Shown here piece by piece: positions 10,123 through 21,546 of a stretch of 64,000 nt of DNA. A program made the position numbers and the translations under genes. The notes under the pieces are model-generated. The model was not told the origin of the DNA. It saw nothing but the letters and a program-made list of their open reading frames with translations, and searched no databases. Origin of the DNA: Oopsacas minuta. Lineage: Eukaryota > Porifera > Hexactinellida > Lyssacinosida > Leucopsacidae. The stretch lies in contig JAKMXF010000004.1 in NCBI GenBank assembly GCA_024704765.1, positions 62,001 through 126,000 of the forward strand, read 5' to 3'. The stretch's first letter is position 1. Each line of letters begins with the position of its first letter.

Positions 10123-12833
10123 ATAGGCGTAAAGTTTTGTCCAAAAGTCACAAAATCTGGGGGCTGCGGGCGTGAATACAACATACGTCAGCACATGATT
10201 AACCGTAACTAACTCAAAGATATAATTTTCTACTATTAGTCTATTGCAATCTCTTATTAAATGGATGGCTTAGGTCCGAACAAGTTACGGCCCTGCATTG
10301 TTCTGCCAATAAACTCTTCCATTAGAGGTCTGATACCCATTTCTTTAGTGATATCCTTATGTGCTGCAAGAACAGCGCAGTGATTGAGGCGCTGCTGAGA
10401 CTGACAATTTCTCAGCCATGTGTGGATCCTCCTCCTCATACTAAAGGAGCGCTCAGTCTCACACACTGATACTGGTAGACATACATAAATGGTGCATATC
10501 ATGTGCAGATTTGGTAGTAGAAACCTGAGTGCTGTTTCTTCTACGAAATTCGAACGCAGAATTTTGATGGTTGGTTCGACTTGAGTTCCTTCACATAGGG
10601 CGAACCAATTGCGCCAATCTTGCCTGAGCATCTCAAACTGTACATCACCTTCATAGAATTGAACCAATTCAGTTAAATCTGCATCTGACATTTGGGGTCT
10701 TCTAGAGATTAGCGCAACAGTTCCACCATTCCTAAGTCATTAGCAGAATACCTATCTGTGAGTGCATTCGAACAAACATTCATCACAGCCAAATATAGAC
10801 CAGTGTAAAACTCTTTTATTTGTTCTTCTGTCACCGGGTTCTGGGTAGCAGCTCGAGTCTGTGTGCCACGTGCCCGTTCAACTCTGAGAAATGCAGGCAG
10901 GTCCAGATGTAGGTCATCAAGGGCCGAAAACTTAGCAACGACGTACAGCCTCGCTGCGTTTGTGCAGTTGATTGGTTCAGCCGAAAGAGATAAGGCCAAA
11001 GTACCAACACAGTTTCTGACTTCTCCTGCTGTAGTATGCCTGCTCTGGCATTGCACATGAATTGGGTGAACTTTCCATAGAACAGCCTAGATAATTCTGA
11101 GGCAAAAATAGTTCTGAAATGACTCAAGACCCCTAAGATAACTCTCGGCCCACTCTTTGTTCTTAGCAGGCTCGGTGCAATCATTCTTAAGTTCATCCAT
11201 GAACTCCAAAATAGAGGCGTAATGAGCTAAGAAAGTGTCCACAGCAGGCAATCGCATCACTCAGCGTGTAGGACAAAGAGGTCTGAGAACAATGTTGTGA
11301 AGGTGAGGATTATCATCCATCTCCAGATCTTAGACGATATTGTTGAATCTGTTGAGCTTCTTTGGTGAATTCTTGATGAAGTGGACCATATAATTCATAC
11401 GCTCTAGGGCTATGGACACCTCGGGAATCACTCCCAATGAATCTTTGACGCACAAGTTCAACTGGTGGCCGAGACAATACAGGTACAATGCTTTTGAAGT
11501 TTCAATCGATAGTTTAGCCTGCAGCCCATTATGTTTTCCGGCAACATTTGCTCGAGGCAGTATAGGAACAGGAGCTTAGGGCCTTTTTCCATCTGGTTTT
11601 CGATCGTTACTTCAGAAGTGTTCTACCAGAAGAGTGTCGGCGTTAGTTCTAATTGTTGTGTGAAAACCTAGAAAGACCTCTTCACTTTCCATATGGGCAT
11701 TACAGAAACGAATGCAGAAGGAAACTTGCTCCTTCCTGTTGATGTCGGATGTCTCATCCAGAATTATTGAGTATATAGGCTGTTCTTCAGCGCGCGTTCT
11801 TCCTACAGATTCCGATTTAATGCGAGTAATAAGATGGCGCTGGAGGTCATGGGCGAAGATCTTCAAAATCTCGTTCTGGGACTGAGGTGTCAGATATTTC
11901 AATTTGTTGTCAGCAGTGATGTAGTTTTGAACAGAAGTATTGAACTTTTCAATTAACTTGAACAAGCAATTTAAGTTGGCAGTGTTATCTTCATCACGGT
12001 GACCACGCAAAGCCAGACCCTGGTGCCACATACTCTTACAACCTCGAACAAAGCCTCCGGGCCAATCCTGTTCTGCTCGTACTCATTCGCGACCCGTTCA
12101 TCTAAAATCACCCGATGCATGAGTGCCAGTTTTACCGCATTCAGCGCGTATTATCCCCTCTTATGAATTCCACTACCGTGGTGTTTCAAGATCCCATCAC
12201 GCCCCTTTTTGAAGTCGGCCCATCCAGCCTCTCTGTTGATCCACAACATATTATTGCCACCTTCATATGTTCTCGTGTCAGCATGGTTGAAATGCTTGAC
12301 TTGAGAGCCCAAAAACAGGTCATACAGTACAACGATTTCCTGTCTTCTGCCAACTTCAACCAGGAAAACTCTCCAAACTAGCTACTGTTCGTCTTGTGAT
12401 TTGATGTGTCCATCTTAGGCATCGGGTCAGGAAGTTCGTACATGTTCTGGGTATCAGGGAGCCCCAGTTCAATGACTTCAATAGGAGAAATAGAGTTCGT
12501 GTAGCCAAGTTCTTCACCATGCTCAGCAATCTGCAGAACATTTCCCAAGTTCTCTAATACGGAAGCCGTGGTTTCTACGGGAGAAGTCATCTGCTTCTTG
12601 GAAATGAAGGGGTCAAAAGAGTTTGACCTTCCTTCCTTTTCGTGAACTGCTCTGCCATAACAAGGAGGAATAATATTATACTTAGGAAGTATTCAGTACC
12701 TAAGATAATTAGCAAAGACTAATCTACAAAAAAGATAACAAAATTGAAGTAAAATACACAAAATCTTCTCAAAAGACCGGGGGGGCGGAAGCACCTTCGC
12801 CCCCCCGGCGACTCCCAGACTTTACGCCTATGA
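10123..12833 (-). mobile_element. ZMYM1-type hAT element, complete with 8-bp duplication
   Basis: TGACTCCT occurs at 10115-10122 and again at 12834-12841, the 8-bp target duplication expected of hAT elements. Just inside are inverted ends: ATAGGCGTAAAG at 10123 and CTTTACGCCTAT(ga) ending at 12833. The 2,711-bp interior carries one hAT transposase on the minus strand. The right-hand subterminal region is very G/C-rich (runs of g and c at 12778-12808). It is inserted in the older ZBED hAT. Confidence 0.88.
10257..12590 (-). pseudogene. hAT transposase, ZMYM1-like, frameshifted
   Basis: From an ATG at 12590 the N-terminal part is acidic and low in complexity. A TTF-type zinc-finger-like region follows (WADFKKGRDGILKHHGS on the reverse of ~12210-12160), then LRGHRDEDNTANLNCLFKLI (12003 on). 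The catalytic region contains IYSIILDETSDINRKEQVSF and EEVFLGFHTT. The C-terminal dimerisation region has VCETERSFSMRRRIHTWLRN and RLNHCAVLAAHKD, ending at 10257. This order matches proteins annotated 'zinc finger MYM-type protein 1-like'. Frame changes near 12050, 11600 and 10700 and several stops break it. A homologous, more decayed copy lies at 55170-56345. Confidence 0.82.
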
Positions 12834-12857
12834 TGACTCCTATATACTTTCTATATA

Positions 12858-12959
12858 CAGTGGACTCTCTGAATAACGGACACGTTGGGGACATGGGTTC
12901 TTGTCAGGTGTAGAGGAGTTGTCCGCTACTCGGAATCTCCGTTTTGGGAGATTCCACTG
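12858..12959. mobile_element. Small pogo/Tigger-like MITE
   Basis: A 102-bp unit with inverted ends CAGTGGACTCTCTGAATAACGG and, on the other strand, CAGTGGAATCTCCCAAAACGG. It is flanked by TA on the left; the right flank is TG. CAGTRRA...CGGA-type ends are characteristic of pogo/Tigger elements and resemble those of the 50457-52563 element in layout. It has no coding capacity. Confidence 0.7.
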
Positions 12960-13020
12960 TGTCTATCATATTCTATATTTTTTAATAGATTTTATTCTAA
13001 TTATCGTATTAACAAATATA

Positions 13021-14319
13021 CATGCTACTGCACCAAAAAAGAAGTGTCGTCAATATTCGTTGGAGTACTTGGGATATGGAATTGTTCCGTCACATCATGA
13101 TTCAAAATTTCCAATGTGCCTCATTTGTTACACAACATTGACTACTGATAGTATGCGTTCCTCTAAGTTGTGAAAGCATTTAGAAACAACACACAAAAAC
13201 AAAATGGATAAGCCACTGATCTACTTCAAAAATTTAAGTGCGAATTTCAATAATAGAAACACTATTGATAATATTTTGGCAAGGAATACAGTCAAAACAG
13301 AAGCAAGACTACTTGTTTCTTATCCCATTTCACAGTTTTATGCAAAGGCAGGCAAGGCGCATAACATTAGTTAATCATTGATCATTCCTGCAGTGTCAGA
13401 TGTTATCTCTACTGTTATGAAACAGAACGCAACAGAGATAACTAAGTGTATTCCTCTCAGCAACTCAACCGTGTCAAGGCACATTAATGAAATGACAAGA
13501 GATGTGGAAATGCAATTGGTAGCAATGTTGAAAGTGATGGAGTTTGCATTACAAATTGATGAATCAACCCTGCAAAACAATTACGCCTTATAGTTAACCT
13601 ATGTCAGATTTATTGATGGAGGTCAACGAAAAGAGGAGATGCTGTTTGCAAGAAACTTGATACAGACACAAAGGGTGAATCCATTTTTCATGTGGTTAAA
13701 CGTATTTTATGAAAAGAATAGTCCTCTTTCGAGTATAACTGCATGTGCTACTGATGGTGCAGCTTCCATGGTAGGTCGCTATTGTGGCTTTATGGCTTAT
13801 TTGAAATTTGAAGTCCCTTCTATATTTTGCATTCATTGTGTCGTCCACCGACAACACTTGGTGTCAGAATAGTTGGGGGGCCGCCTAGACAATTCGATTA
13901 ACATCCTTATCAAGGCTATCAATTTCATTAGATAAATGGCCTCCAAACGCGCCTTTTCCGTCAACTTTGTAATGAAAATGACGAGGAAATCGAACGCCTT
14001 CTCTTACATACAGAAGTTCGTTGGCTGTCAAAGGGCAATTGCCTTCGTCGCTTGGCTGAATTTCGGGATAGTATTCAAGAGTTTCTCACTGGCAAATACT
14101 TGGGTCAGGCAGTTACACCCACGAGAAATGATCGTTTGTATCTGGCAGAGATCTATGGAAAGCTGAACTCAATGAACCAAGAGCTATAGACGAGTGTGAA
14201 GTTAGCTGAATATTCGACCAGCAGTACTTCAACAATTAATTTGACCAACTTCCCATAGTCAGAATGTAAATATTCTTAGGCCATTCGAAAGAAGAGACAC
14301 AGATGTTTCTGAAAATGAT
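13021..14319 (+). pseudogene. hAT transposase, ZBED/SCAND3 type, decayed
   Basis: Fragments lie in order on the plus strand. A BED zinc finger shows KKCRQYSLEYLGYG, MCLICYTTL and KHLETTHK (C-x2-C, H-x-H). Then come KCIPLSNSTVSRHINEM and EFALQIDESTL (first catalytic Asp), ACATDGAASMVGRYCGF (second Asp region) and FCIHCVVHRQHLVSE. The same motifs occur in the copies at 21877-23686 and 60083-63215. In-frame stops occur near 13170, 13373, 13591 and 13870, and there is a frame change after 13930. The C-terminal part is absent beyond the N at 14320. Confidence 0.82.
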
Positions 14320-14320
14320 N

Positions 14321-14590
14321 CCCAGCGACTACTGGCTGATTGGAGAGATGAAGAGACTTCTTTGAGGGAAGAGATTTGAGGATTTCAAACGGCTGGAGTA
14401 TGAAATATAACAGTGGGAAAAAGGGACCCCTAAGAATTCTATACCCCTGGGCTCGAAAAGTTACCAGAACAATGGAAACGATGTATAAAGGTAAAGGGGG
14501 AATTTATCGAAACATTTGACAATAAATTATGATAAGTATAGGTTTACTATATGAATTATGAAAAGTCTCATTATTTATTAAACAACCCTT
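14321..14590 (+). mobile_element. Mariner 3' tail (second copy of the 4526-5690 family)
   Basis: Starting right after the single N, 'cccagcgactactggctgat' and the following ~265 bases match the reverse complement of 4526-4800 almost base for base. The match includes the end of the transposase and the terminus ('attatttattaaacaaccc'). The 5' remainder is missing, so the N marks either an unresolved gap or a chimeric join. Confidence 0.85.
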
Positions 14591-14639
14591 GTACCATCAT
14601 TTCACCAGATCCGAGTGAACCAATACGTACTTTACAAAT

Positions 14640-15036
14640 CAAACCTTCTGTACTGTTACGCGTCTTTAACTTTAACCAAACAATTGAGACAGACTAATTG
14701 AATTCGCTTTGCAAAGAGACCTATGAATCAATGCTCATCGATTTTTCAAGGGAAAGGTTTACTCTTTCACTTCACAGACTACTAGCTCATTCTCCAGAAT
14801 TAATTAGAGATTGTTGTAATGGTTTCGGACTGAAAGACTTTTCTGAGAAAGCAGTCGAGGTATGCAATATGTTGATTATAAAATACTCTCAACATCTTGC
14901 CAGAAAGATGCCATTAACATCAAACGCAAAGGATGCGTTGTCCGCCTCCTTAGTCAAAGTGACCTTGTTCAAGCGAATTATCGACAGTAAACAAAATGTA
15001 GAATATGTAGAGAAATTGGGGATACTTGTCGCTTGA
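14640..15036 (+). pseudogene. Fragment of an unidentified multicopy family (Y)
   Basis: A frame ending at 15036 encodes a helical, basic segment containing LHRLLAHSPELIRDC, EVCNMLIIKYSQHLARKM and LTSNAKDALSASLVK. The block EFCNKLVRRYRERLSRKF ... NAKDVFLRLISQSD at 45636-45884 (minus) is clearly related. I recall similar C-terminal segments in many arthropod hypothetical proteins that behave as mobile DNA, but I cannot name the family. An in-frame TAA lies just before 14698. Confidence 0.5.
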
Positions 15037-16264
15037 GATGTAGCCTGCGGCAGCAGTACCCCAAGAACAAGATGCGCTATTCTAGTCGTTAGTTATTGAT
15101 ATTGAATTCTAATTAGTTTTATTTGATAGAAGCTAAAATATAAACAAGCTCGAATATCTATCAATAAGAGTTACAGGGCGGTAATTAAATATAATAGCTA
15201 AATTGATGGGTTGGGCTTATTGGAGAATAAACCAATTCCCAAATTTTACATTATAATATACTTTTGCCAAATTTTAGAAGAACTGAAAATATATATATTG
15301 CGAAACCCTACATACATTTTGGTAGTTGCAATCAACTCGCGAGCACCAATTTCTTATAAATCAATGGTATATCTCAAATAGCTAAGTAGTAAATTAATAC
15401 CTATTTCCGCTAAATTCCCAATTAAGCTACTGTGGATAATTCATTCATGAAGTATGCGTTATGTTCTTCATTTTTTATTCCAAAGTGATTAGTCGTATAC
15501 TACTTAGACTATATAATAAACTGGATCCACCGTATACTATTGTGTAATATGATGATTGAATGTTTTGATAGTACCTAATGGTATCAAGTATGCAATGATC
15601 AAAAATTGTCGTCTCAGCATAAGTTTTGGAGAAATTTTGAATTTTGGGAGTTTTATCAGTGGTTAGTTTAACAAATTTTATAATTAATACATCGATATTG
15701 ACTGTTTATAGCCACAAAATTACAAAATATAAACTTCAAGTGAATATGACAACATATTTATGTAGTATCTACACATTTATATTTCCCTAAATCTCATATT
15801 CAAACGTTTTTATATCTTTCAACTGAGTTTGGTTTGAATAATACTGTTACAATTCTTATTATTTTGTATAATTTAGTTTTTGAAGTATGTTAGAATAACA
15901 TCCTGGATAATGATATTCGCTATCAGCAGGAAATATCCCTCGTTTGAGTGGTCACCTGAATGTGTTTTGGGTTGATTTTTCCCTAGCCATGCAGAAATTT
16001 CTTAGGAATGTACTAACATTCCATTCTCAAAAGTGTACTAACCCTATCGAGTGACCCCTTGCTCGACGCTGCAAGTCTAGCTAAGCCTAATTATATACAT
16101 ATCTACTATCGATGGTATATTTTAACACGATTGTACTAGATCGTCCTCCGTCTTCCGAATTTTCAAATTTATCCAAATTTCTTTTACAGAAACATTTTGT
16201 AATCAACTGTATTTAGACAATTTATATGTAATGCATAGGATATTTTTATGATGTAGATCAAGTA
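15037..16264. other. Gene-free stretch
   Basis: AT-rich, with no recognisable coding segment. Around 16036-16065 a motif ('gagtgaccccttgctcgacg', minus orientation) recurs at about 17993 and loosely at 48155. Confidence 0.5.
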
Positions 16265-17607
16265 CAGGGTGTAACAAAAGTATTGTCGTTTTATATAATG
16301 AATCAAACGTAAGCAAAATACAACAATTATTACATTATTACTTCCCAATATAGTCTCCTTGTCTTTCTAATACGAGTGCTACTCGCCTGGGCATACTGGA
16401 GACCATATTTTGAAAACATCTCCTGAAATACCACTCCGTGCCTTTTCCAAATTTTTGACGAGGTTATTCACCGTGCTTGCTTGCTCAAACTCTTCCACTT
16501 TGTCTTTCAGTATTGACCATAAGTTTTCAATGGGGTTGTGGTCAGGGAGTTCCCAAGCCACTCCGCTTTCTGCCAAAACGCTGTAAGATTCTATTTGCAC
16601 CATTCTTGCGTTAGTTTGGCCGTAAGAGCGGGAGCCCCGTCTGGCATAAAAATAATCTCGGACATCTTTGAAGTCATGGCCCGCTGTAAAACCGATCCAT
16701 TTTTTGCTCTTATATTGATCGCATCTTTGCAAGATCGAACCAAAGTCTTCGTACGGTACATGAGAGGTAATTATCAAACGGGGACTCCATATTGTACGTC
16801 GAGTCTATCCCGAACCACTCTGTAGTTACGGGGTTTGCACTTGAAAGCGGCCTTTTTCTATATTTGTGCAGGGTTCGATTGAACCAGAATCCTTGCCCCA
16901 AACTCGGTCATTCTGTCTGTTTGGGGTTGGAAACAATTCGAATGGAGATTCATCCCACGACAGAACTCTGTTCCAATCTTCTACAGTCCAATCCTTGTGT
17001 TTCTGCGTAAATTCGATCCGATTTTTCTTCATTTTCAAGGTAAATCGAGGCCTTTTCGGCCTTTTAAATGGCGTAGTACCTAGAGACTTTCTTAAATATC
17101 GATGTACAGAGGTGTAAGAGACATCACAACCCCTTCTCGTTAATATCAGAGCTAGCTTTCGCATAGATTGTCATCTCTTCCCCAAAGACTTGGCGATGAC
17201 AATTTTCGCAACTCTATCAATTTTCGGCGGATATCCAGACTTAGGCTTTGATTCCATTGAAAATCCAATTTATCGCTATGCCCCCATCTCTGAACTGATC
17301 GAATATTGACATTCAACACTTGAGCAACCTTTTTAGGCGTTTCTCCTGCTTTAAGCATCCTCAATTCCCGAGATCTTAAAGATAATCCGTAATCCTGGAC
17401 ATTCATATCACAACAATTAAGTAGAAGTTTCCAAAATGTCGAAAATAATTCCAAAATATATTTATGTTAGATTTGACTTCACTTGAGTTTAACTAGGTAG
17501 TATGAAAATATATTTGCTGAGAGAAATCAATAGCGAGGGTTGTATACGAATGTGGAGTTTGAATTTAATGTATATTAAAATGACCACAATACTTTTGTTA
17601 CACCCTC
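16265..17607 (-). mobile_element. Tc1-type element
   Basis: Inverted ends CAGGGTGTAACAAAAGTATTG (16265) and, on the other strand, GAGGGTGTAACAAAAGTATTG (from 17607), flanked by TA at 16263-16264 and 17608-17609. At 1,343 bp it is standard Tc1 size. One transposase is encoded on the minus strand. Confidence 0.92.
16379..17406 (-). pseudogene. Tc1 transposase, frameshifted
   Basis: From the ATG at 17406, MNVQDYGLSLRSRELRMLKA and VAQVLNVNIRSVQRW give the first helix-turn-helix. A frame change near 17160 leads to RKLALILTRRGCDVSYTSVH, LKMKKNRIEFTQKHKDWTVE and VLSWDESPFELF (first Asp box). Further breaks precede MPDGAPALTAKLTQEW (second Asp; expected His changed to Leu, then a TAG). A one-base deletion follows just before NPIENLWSILKDKVEEFEQA (third box with Glu). 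The spacing is of the DD34E type. The sequence resembles Tc1 proteins I associate with sea lice. Confidence 0.85.
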
Positions 17608-17609
17608 TA

Positions 17610-18729
17610 TATGTCCAGTTTATTTTTGTTGATTTGATCAGAAACTGTTCTATTTGAATTGCCTGTAATTGTACCTCATATACACTGGGAGAATTAGATA
17701 TCGTGGGAAATAGTATATAATCCAAATTCTATCAACTGGGTATTCATTTTGGTAGAGAACATTGGCAATAGTTTGGCGCTAGGTCTTGTTATAGAATTTG
17801 GAAGTTACTACTCAAGATATATCTCCCATTTTATACGAGGCGTAGTTACAGAATATTCAAATAGCTTTCTTATCAACTCAACATAAATAACTTAGACAGA
17901 TATCTTGAACTAAATCTTAGATATATCTTATACTCGTATCTAGGGTCGGTATGTGTGAAAATAGACTCAGTAAGTCTAGGGGCTTAGAAGAAGGGGTCAC
18001 TCGATGGCGTTGGGATTCGGGAAATCTGGTTTTAATGGTGCTCCATTCCTGACACATTCCTGCGTTGCTAGTGAATAATAAGCCAATATGGCCAAGTGAC
18101 CACTATAACGATTACCTTTATTACGAACCATTATTAATCTAGTTACAAATGTCAGCGGGGTTTACTGTTTATCCCCGGGGGTTAAACGAATTTATTCTAA
18201 GGGCCATATTTCAAATCCTTTTCAAGAGAATAGGGCTAATTCTTCCTCAAGTGGTGCCTAGATGAAACTAATTACTAATATTGATCGTTAAATAGGGTTC
18301 AATTTATGCAGTAGATTTTGGGGCTATTGATATTTCAATATGTTCAGACTCAATTACAACCGCCACCAAGGTCAACACACGTCGCCTTCAAAATAGGCCC
18401 TACTCAGAATATAGTCATTATCATTCACAGCATCATATAAGAAATTTGATTCTTGTACCATAAGATGCAAAATACCATCTATATCTTAAGATAATCTACC
18501 TCAATCAAATAAACCCAAAAACCACTTTTGGGAGATTCTAAGAGTTTGACAATTACTTATTCCCATAGCATAAATTCAAATATTTACTAAGAATTGCTCC
18601 ATCTTTTTTTACAATAAAATATGAATAATATATTTTTCTATGATGAATCTATAATCTTATAGCGCAATTAATCTGTATATGTGTGGATATATATTTATGT
18701 GATTGTATGCCCAGAAGTGATTGAAGAAA
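17610..18729. other. Gene-free stretch
   Basis: AT-rich, with no coding signal. 'aaggggtcactcgatggcg' near 17993 followed by 'acacattcctgcgttgctag' near 18053 resembles 48155-48225 and suggests an old dispersed repeat. Confidence 0.45.
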
Positions 18730-19320
18730 CTGAGAGACCCCTGGCTGAATTTAGGCATACAGGGGTATTTTTCGGGCTGGCTCAGACAAGTTAGAGTCTT
18801 GGACGAAAATTCGCACTTATCACGAAATTATGATATCATTACCACCTTTAGGATTTTCCAAAATCACAATATTTAACACTGCCCTGCTAATATACATGAT
18901 AGTAGGTTGAAAAGTGAATCACCGGAACCCCTAGATGTGGCTAATGTCCCGACACATGATTCTGACTAAAAGCTAACTCATCATGAAATTATTACGTCAT
19001 CATGACTATACAAAACCTTTCTTTGTCTCCACATTTCGAAATTGATTCTCGTGGCAAGAAGTAGCGACACTGCTGACCAGAAGCGAAATAGCAACTCTAG
19101 TTCCGCTCCAGAAGGCCATTGGGTTTACTTTAGAAGGACATGGATTAGAAAATCTGAAAATTTTAATCATTCTGTGAATTCGAAGCCCGTAGTGCCGAGT
19201 GTATTCTTTTTGCGTTGCGACCAATAACACTAAATTTAGCTTTTTATAATACATACTTATGCCAACCTGGAACATTAATCAATTACGAGGCGACTTAGTG
19301 AGCGAAGGACGTAATATATT
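18730..19320 (+). repeat. Dispersed repeat family R1, copy 2
   Basis: Ordered blocks shared with the other R1 copies: 'ggctcagacaagttagagtc', 'cacgaaattatgat', 'ttttccaaaatcacaatatt', 'aatatacatgatagtaggtt', 'ggctaatgtcccgacacatg', 'ctaactcatcatgaaattat'. The region then continues to 'gaggcgacttagtgagcgaa', similar to the tail of the copy at 43150-43440. Short ORFs inside are not meaningful. Confidence 0.7.
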
Positions 19321-20029
19321 GAAAAACCAAATGTTATACAACTATCTCTGTTCATCATATATATTTATTTCATCTATAATTCTATATATTGTTAGCACGT
19401 TTCTAAGTTACAATTGATACAATGGAAGACGCATGTTTTGTCACTTAAAGCGTAATCTGATAATTGTTGAAATTATGGCCAAATCAGGATTGTCAGGTTC
19501 AGTATACCCCATCTGTCCATATACTTATACAAATTTCATATGATAATTATTACAAATATGACGCAATCATGTATATGAGCTTCTTTGATCATTGCCATCA
19601 TTAAGCAATATTTTAGAGATATAATGTTCAAATATATTACAAGGGTATGGGGTTTGGCGTATAGAATAATATGAAAACCTGATTTAACTATAATTCAATG
19701 AATATCGAGGTATAAGGTAATATTGGTGGTATATGTGCCATTCCTGATCTCAACTGTTACATAGAAACTTGCCAAATTTATCATGACAATTCCTGAGAAA
19801 TTTTCTCACCAAGCAGTTTTAGATCATTAGGTATTTCAACATAATTTATCCTAGATTCAAAAATATTGTCTCAAAGATCCGTGTCCTATTGTACATATTT
19901 GCCAATTAACTAACAAATGACGCCATTTCGATGTAAAATTAAATATATCTTCACACTTATTTGTATCCATTCCAATATTAGCGCTAAGATTTTGTTATAT
20001 ATAATCGGAGGATGTTTATCGTGTATTTA
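19321..20029. other. Gene-free stretch
   Basis: AT-rich. I see no gene or element in it. Confidence 0.5.
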
Positions 20030-20560
20030 CAGGGTGGCAAATAAGTTCTGTCCCATTGAAAATGTATTATAACTAAACCATGAACCAAGATATTGACTTG
20101 AAATTATGCTATAACTTAGTAAACTAAATATAGATTCATAATGTATTCAATTGTTGGATATAGCCCTCTTTCTTTATGATGTAAGCTCTTAGCCGCTTTG
20201 GGACGGACTCGACAGTGGAACGCAACTTTTTTTGAGGGATTTTTTCCCATTCTCGGGATAAAGACGTTTTTAGAGACTTAATACTCTCGTAGGAAGTAGG
20301 GCACTCATTTGTCTCAAATATCGACCACAACGAGAAGTCCATCGGGTTGAGATCTGGGCTGGAAGGAGGCCATTCCTCCTTGGAGATGAAGTCTGGGGTA
20401 TTGTTTGGTAACCACTGTTGGTTGACTTTCGCTGTGTGGGATGGCGACCGTCTTGCTGGAATAAAAATGGACGATTACACTGTCCGACAAATTTTTAGCA
20501 TTTTTTGCTTCTGGAATACACTGTAGTGTTTCTCATGTATTCAAGCACCCTGATTCCAAA
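20030..20560 (-). mobile_element. Truncated maT-type (DD37D-like) element
   Basis: The end CAGGGTGGCAAATAAGTTCTG, preceded by TA at 20028-20029, parallels the terminus of the element at 48319 (CAGAGTGGCCAACAAGTTCTG). The minus strand encodes the transposase C-terminus: SHTAKVNQQWLPNNTPDFIS, KEEWPPSSPDLNP, then MDFSLWSIFE (20342 on). Homology fades by about 20560, before the assembly gap. The 5' half is missing. Confidence 0.8.
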
Positions 20561-20736
20561 GATCCAATCAGTTTTTCTCTATCAGGCAACGATTTTGAAA
20601 AATTCAATATTTTGGTTTTATCATTGTCCCAGTGTATTCCTATAAATATATCTCTTTAGTTTGGCTAATCAAATGCATACTTATGATGTAATTACAATGG
20701 AAATTGTCAATTGGTTTAGCATTTATTATACTAATT
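20561..20736. other. Unassigned sequence before the gap
   Basis: No recognisable feature. Confidence 0.4.
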
Positions 20737-21546
20737 NNNNNNNNNNNNNNNNNNNNNNNNNNNNNNNNNNNNNNNNNNNNNNNNNNNNNNNNNNNNNNNN
20801 NNNNNNNNNNNNNNNNNNNNNNNNNNNNNNNNNNNNNNNNNNNNNNNNNNNNNNNNNNNNNNNNNNNNNNNNNNNNNNNNNNNNNNNNNNNNNNNNNNNN
20901 NNNNNNNNNNNNNNNNNNNNNNNNNNNNNNNNNNNNNNNNNNNNNNNNNNNNNNNNNNNNNNNNNNNNNNNNNNNNNNNNNNNNNNNNNNNNNNNNNNNN
21001 NNNNNNNNNNNNNNNNNNNNNNNNNNNNNNNNNNNNNNNNNNNNNNNNNNNNNNNNNNNNNNNNNNNNNNNNNNNNNNNNNNNNNNNNNNNNNNNNNNNN
21101 NNNNNNNNNNNNNNNNNNNNNNNNNNNNNNNNNNNNNNNNNNNNNNNNNNNNNNNNNNNNNNNNNNNNNNNNNNNNNNNNNNNNNNNNNNNNNNNNNNNN
21201 NNNNNNNNNNNNNNNNNNNNNNNNNNNNNNNNNNNNNNNNNNNNNNNNNNNNNNNNNNNNNNNNNNNNNNNNNNNNNNNNNNNNNNNNNNNNNNNNNNNN
21301 NNNNNNNNNNNNNNNNNNNNNNNNNNNNNNNNNNNNNNNNNNNNNNNNNNNNNNNNNNNNNNNNNNNNNNNNNNNNNNNNNNNNNNNNNNNNNNNNNNNN
21401 NNNNNNNNNNNNNNNNNNNNNNNNNNNNNNNNNNNNNNNNNNNNNNNNNNNNNNNNNNNNNNNNNNNNNNNNNNNNNNNNNNNNNNNNNNNNNNNNNNNN
21501 NNNNNNNNNNNNNNNNNNNNNNNNNNNNNNNNNNNNNNNNNNNNNN
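20737..21546. other. Assembly gap (810 N)
   Basis: An unbroken run of N. Reading frames spanning it are meaningless. The left end of the following hAT should lie in its last ~14 bases. Confidence 0.99.

Larger units (their letters stand above)
9807..14319 (+). mobile_element. ZBED-type hAT relic, split by another hAT and a MITE
   Basis: The left end CAGGGGTTCTCAAAGTGGG resembles the 5' terminus of the complete ZBED hAT at 59952-63646 (CAGTGTTTCTCAAAGTGGGC on its coding strand). Its transposase remains lie at 13021-14319. Between them sit a complete ZMYM1-type hAT (10123-12833) and a 102-bp MITE (12858-12959). The right end is missing: the element stops at the single N at 14320, where a mariner tail begins. 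Linking the left terminus to the coding part is an inference. Confidence 0.6.
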
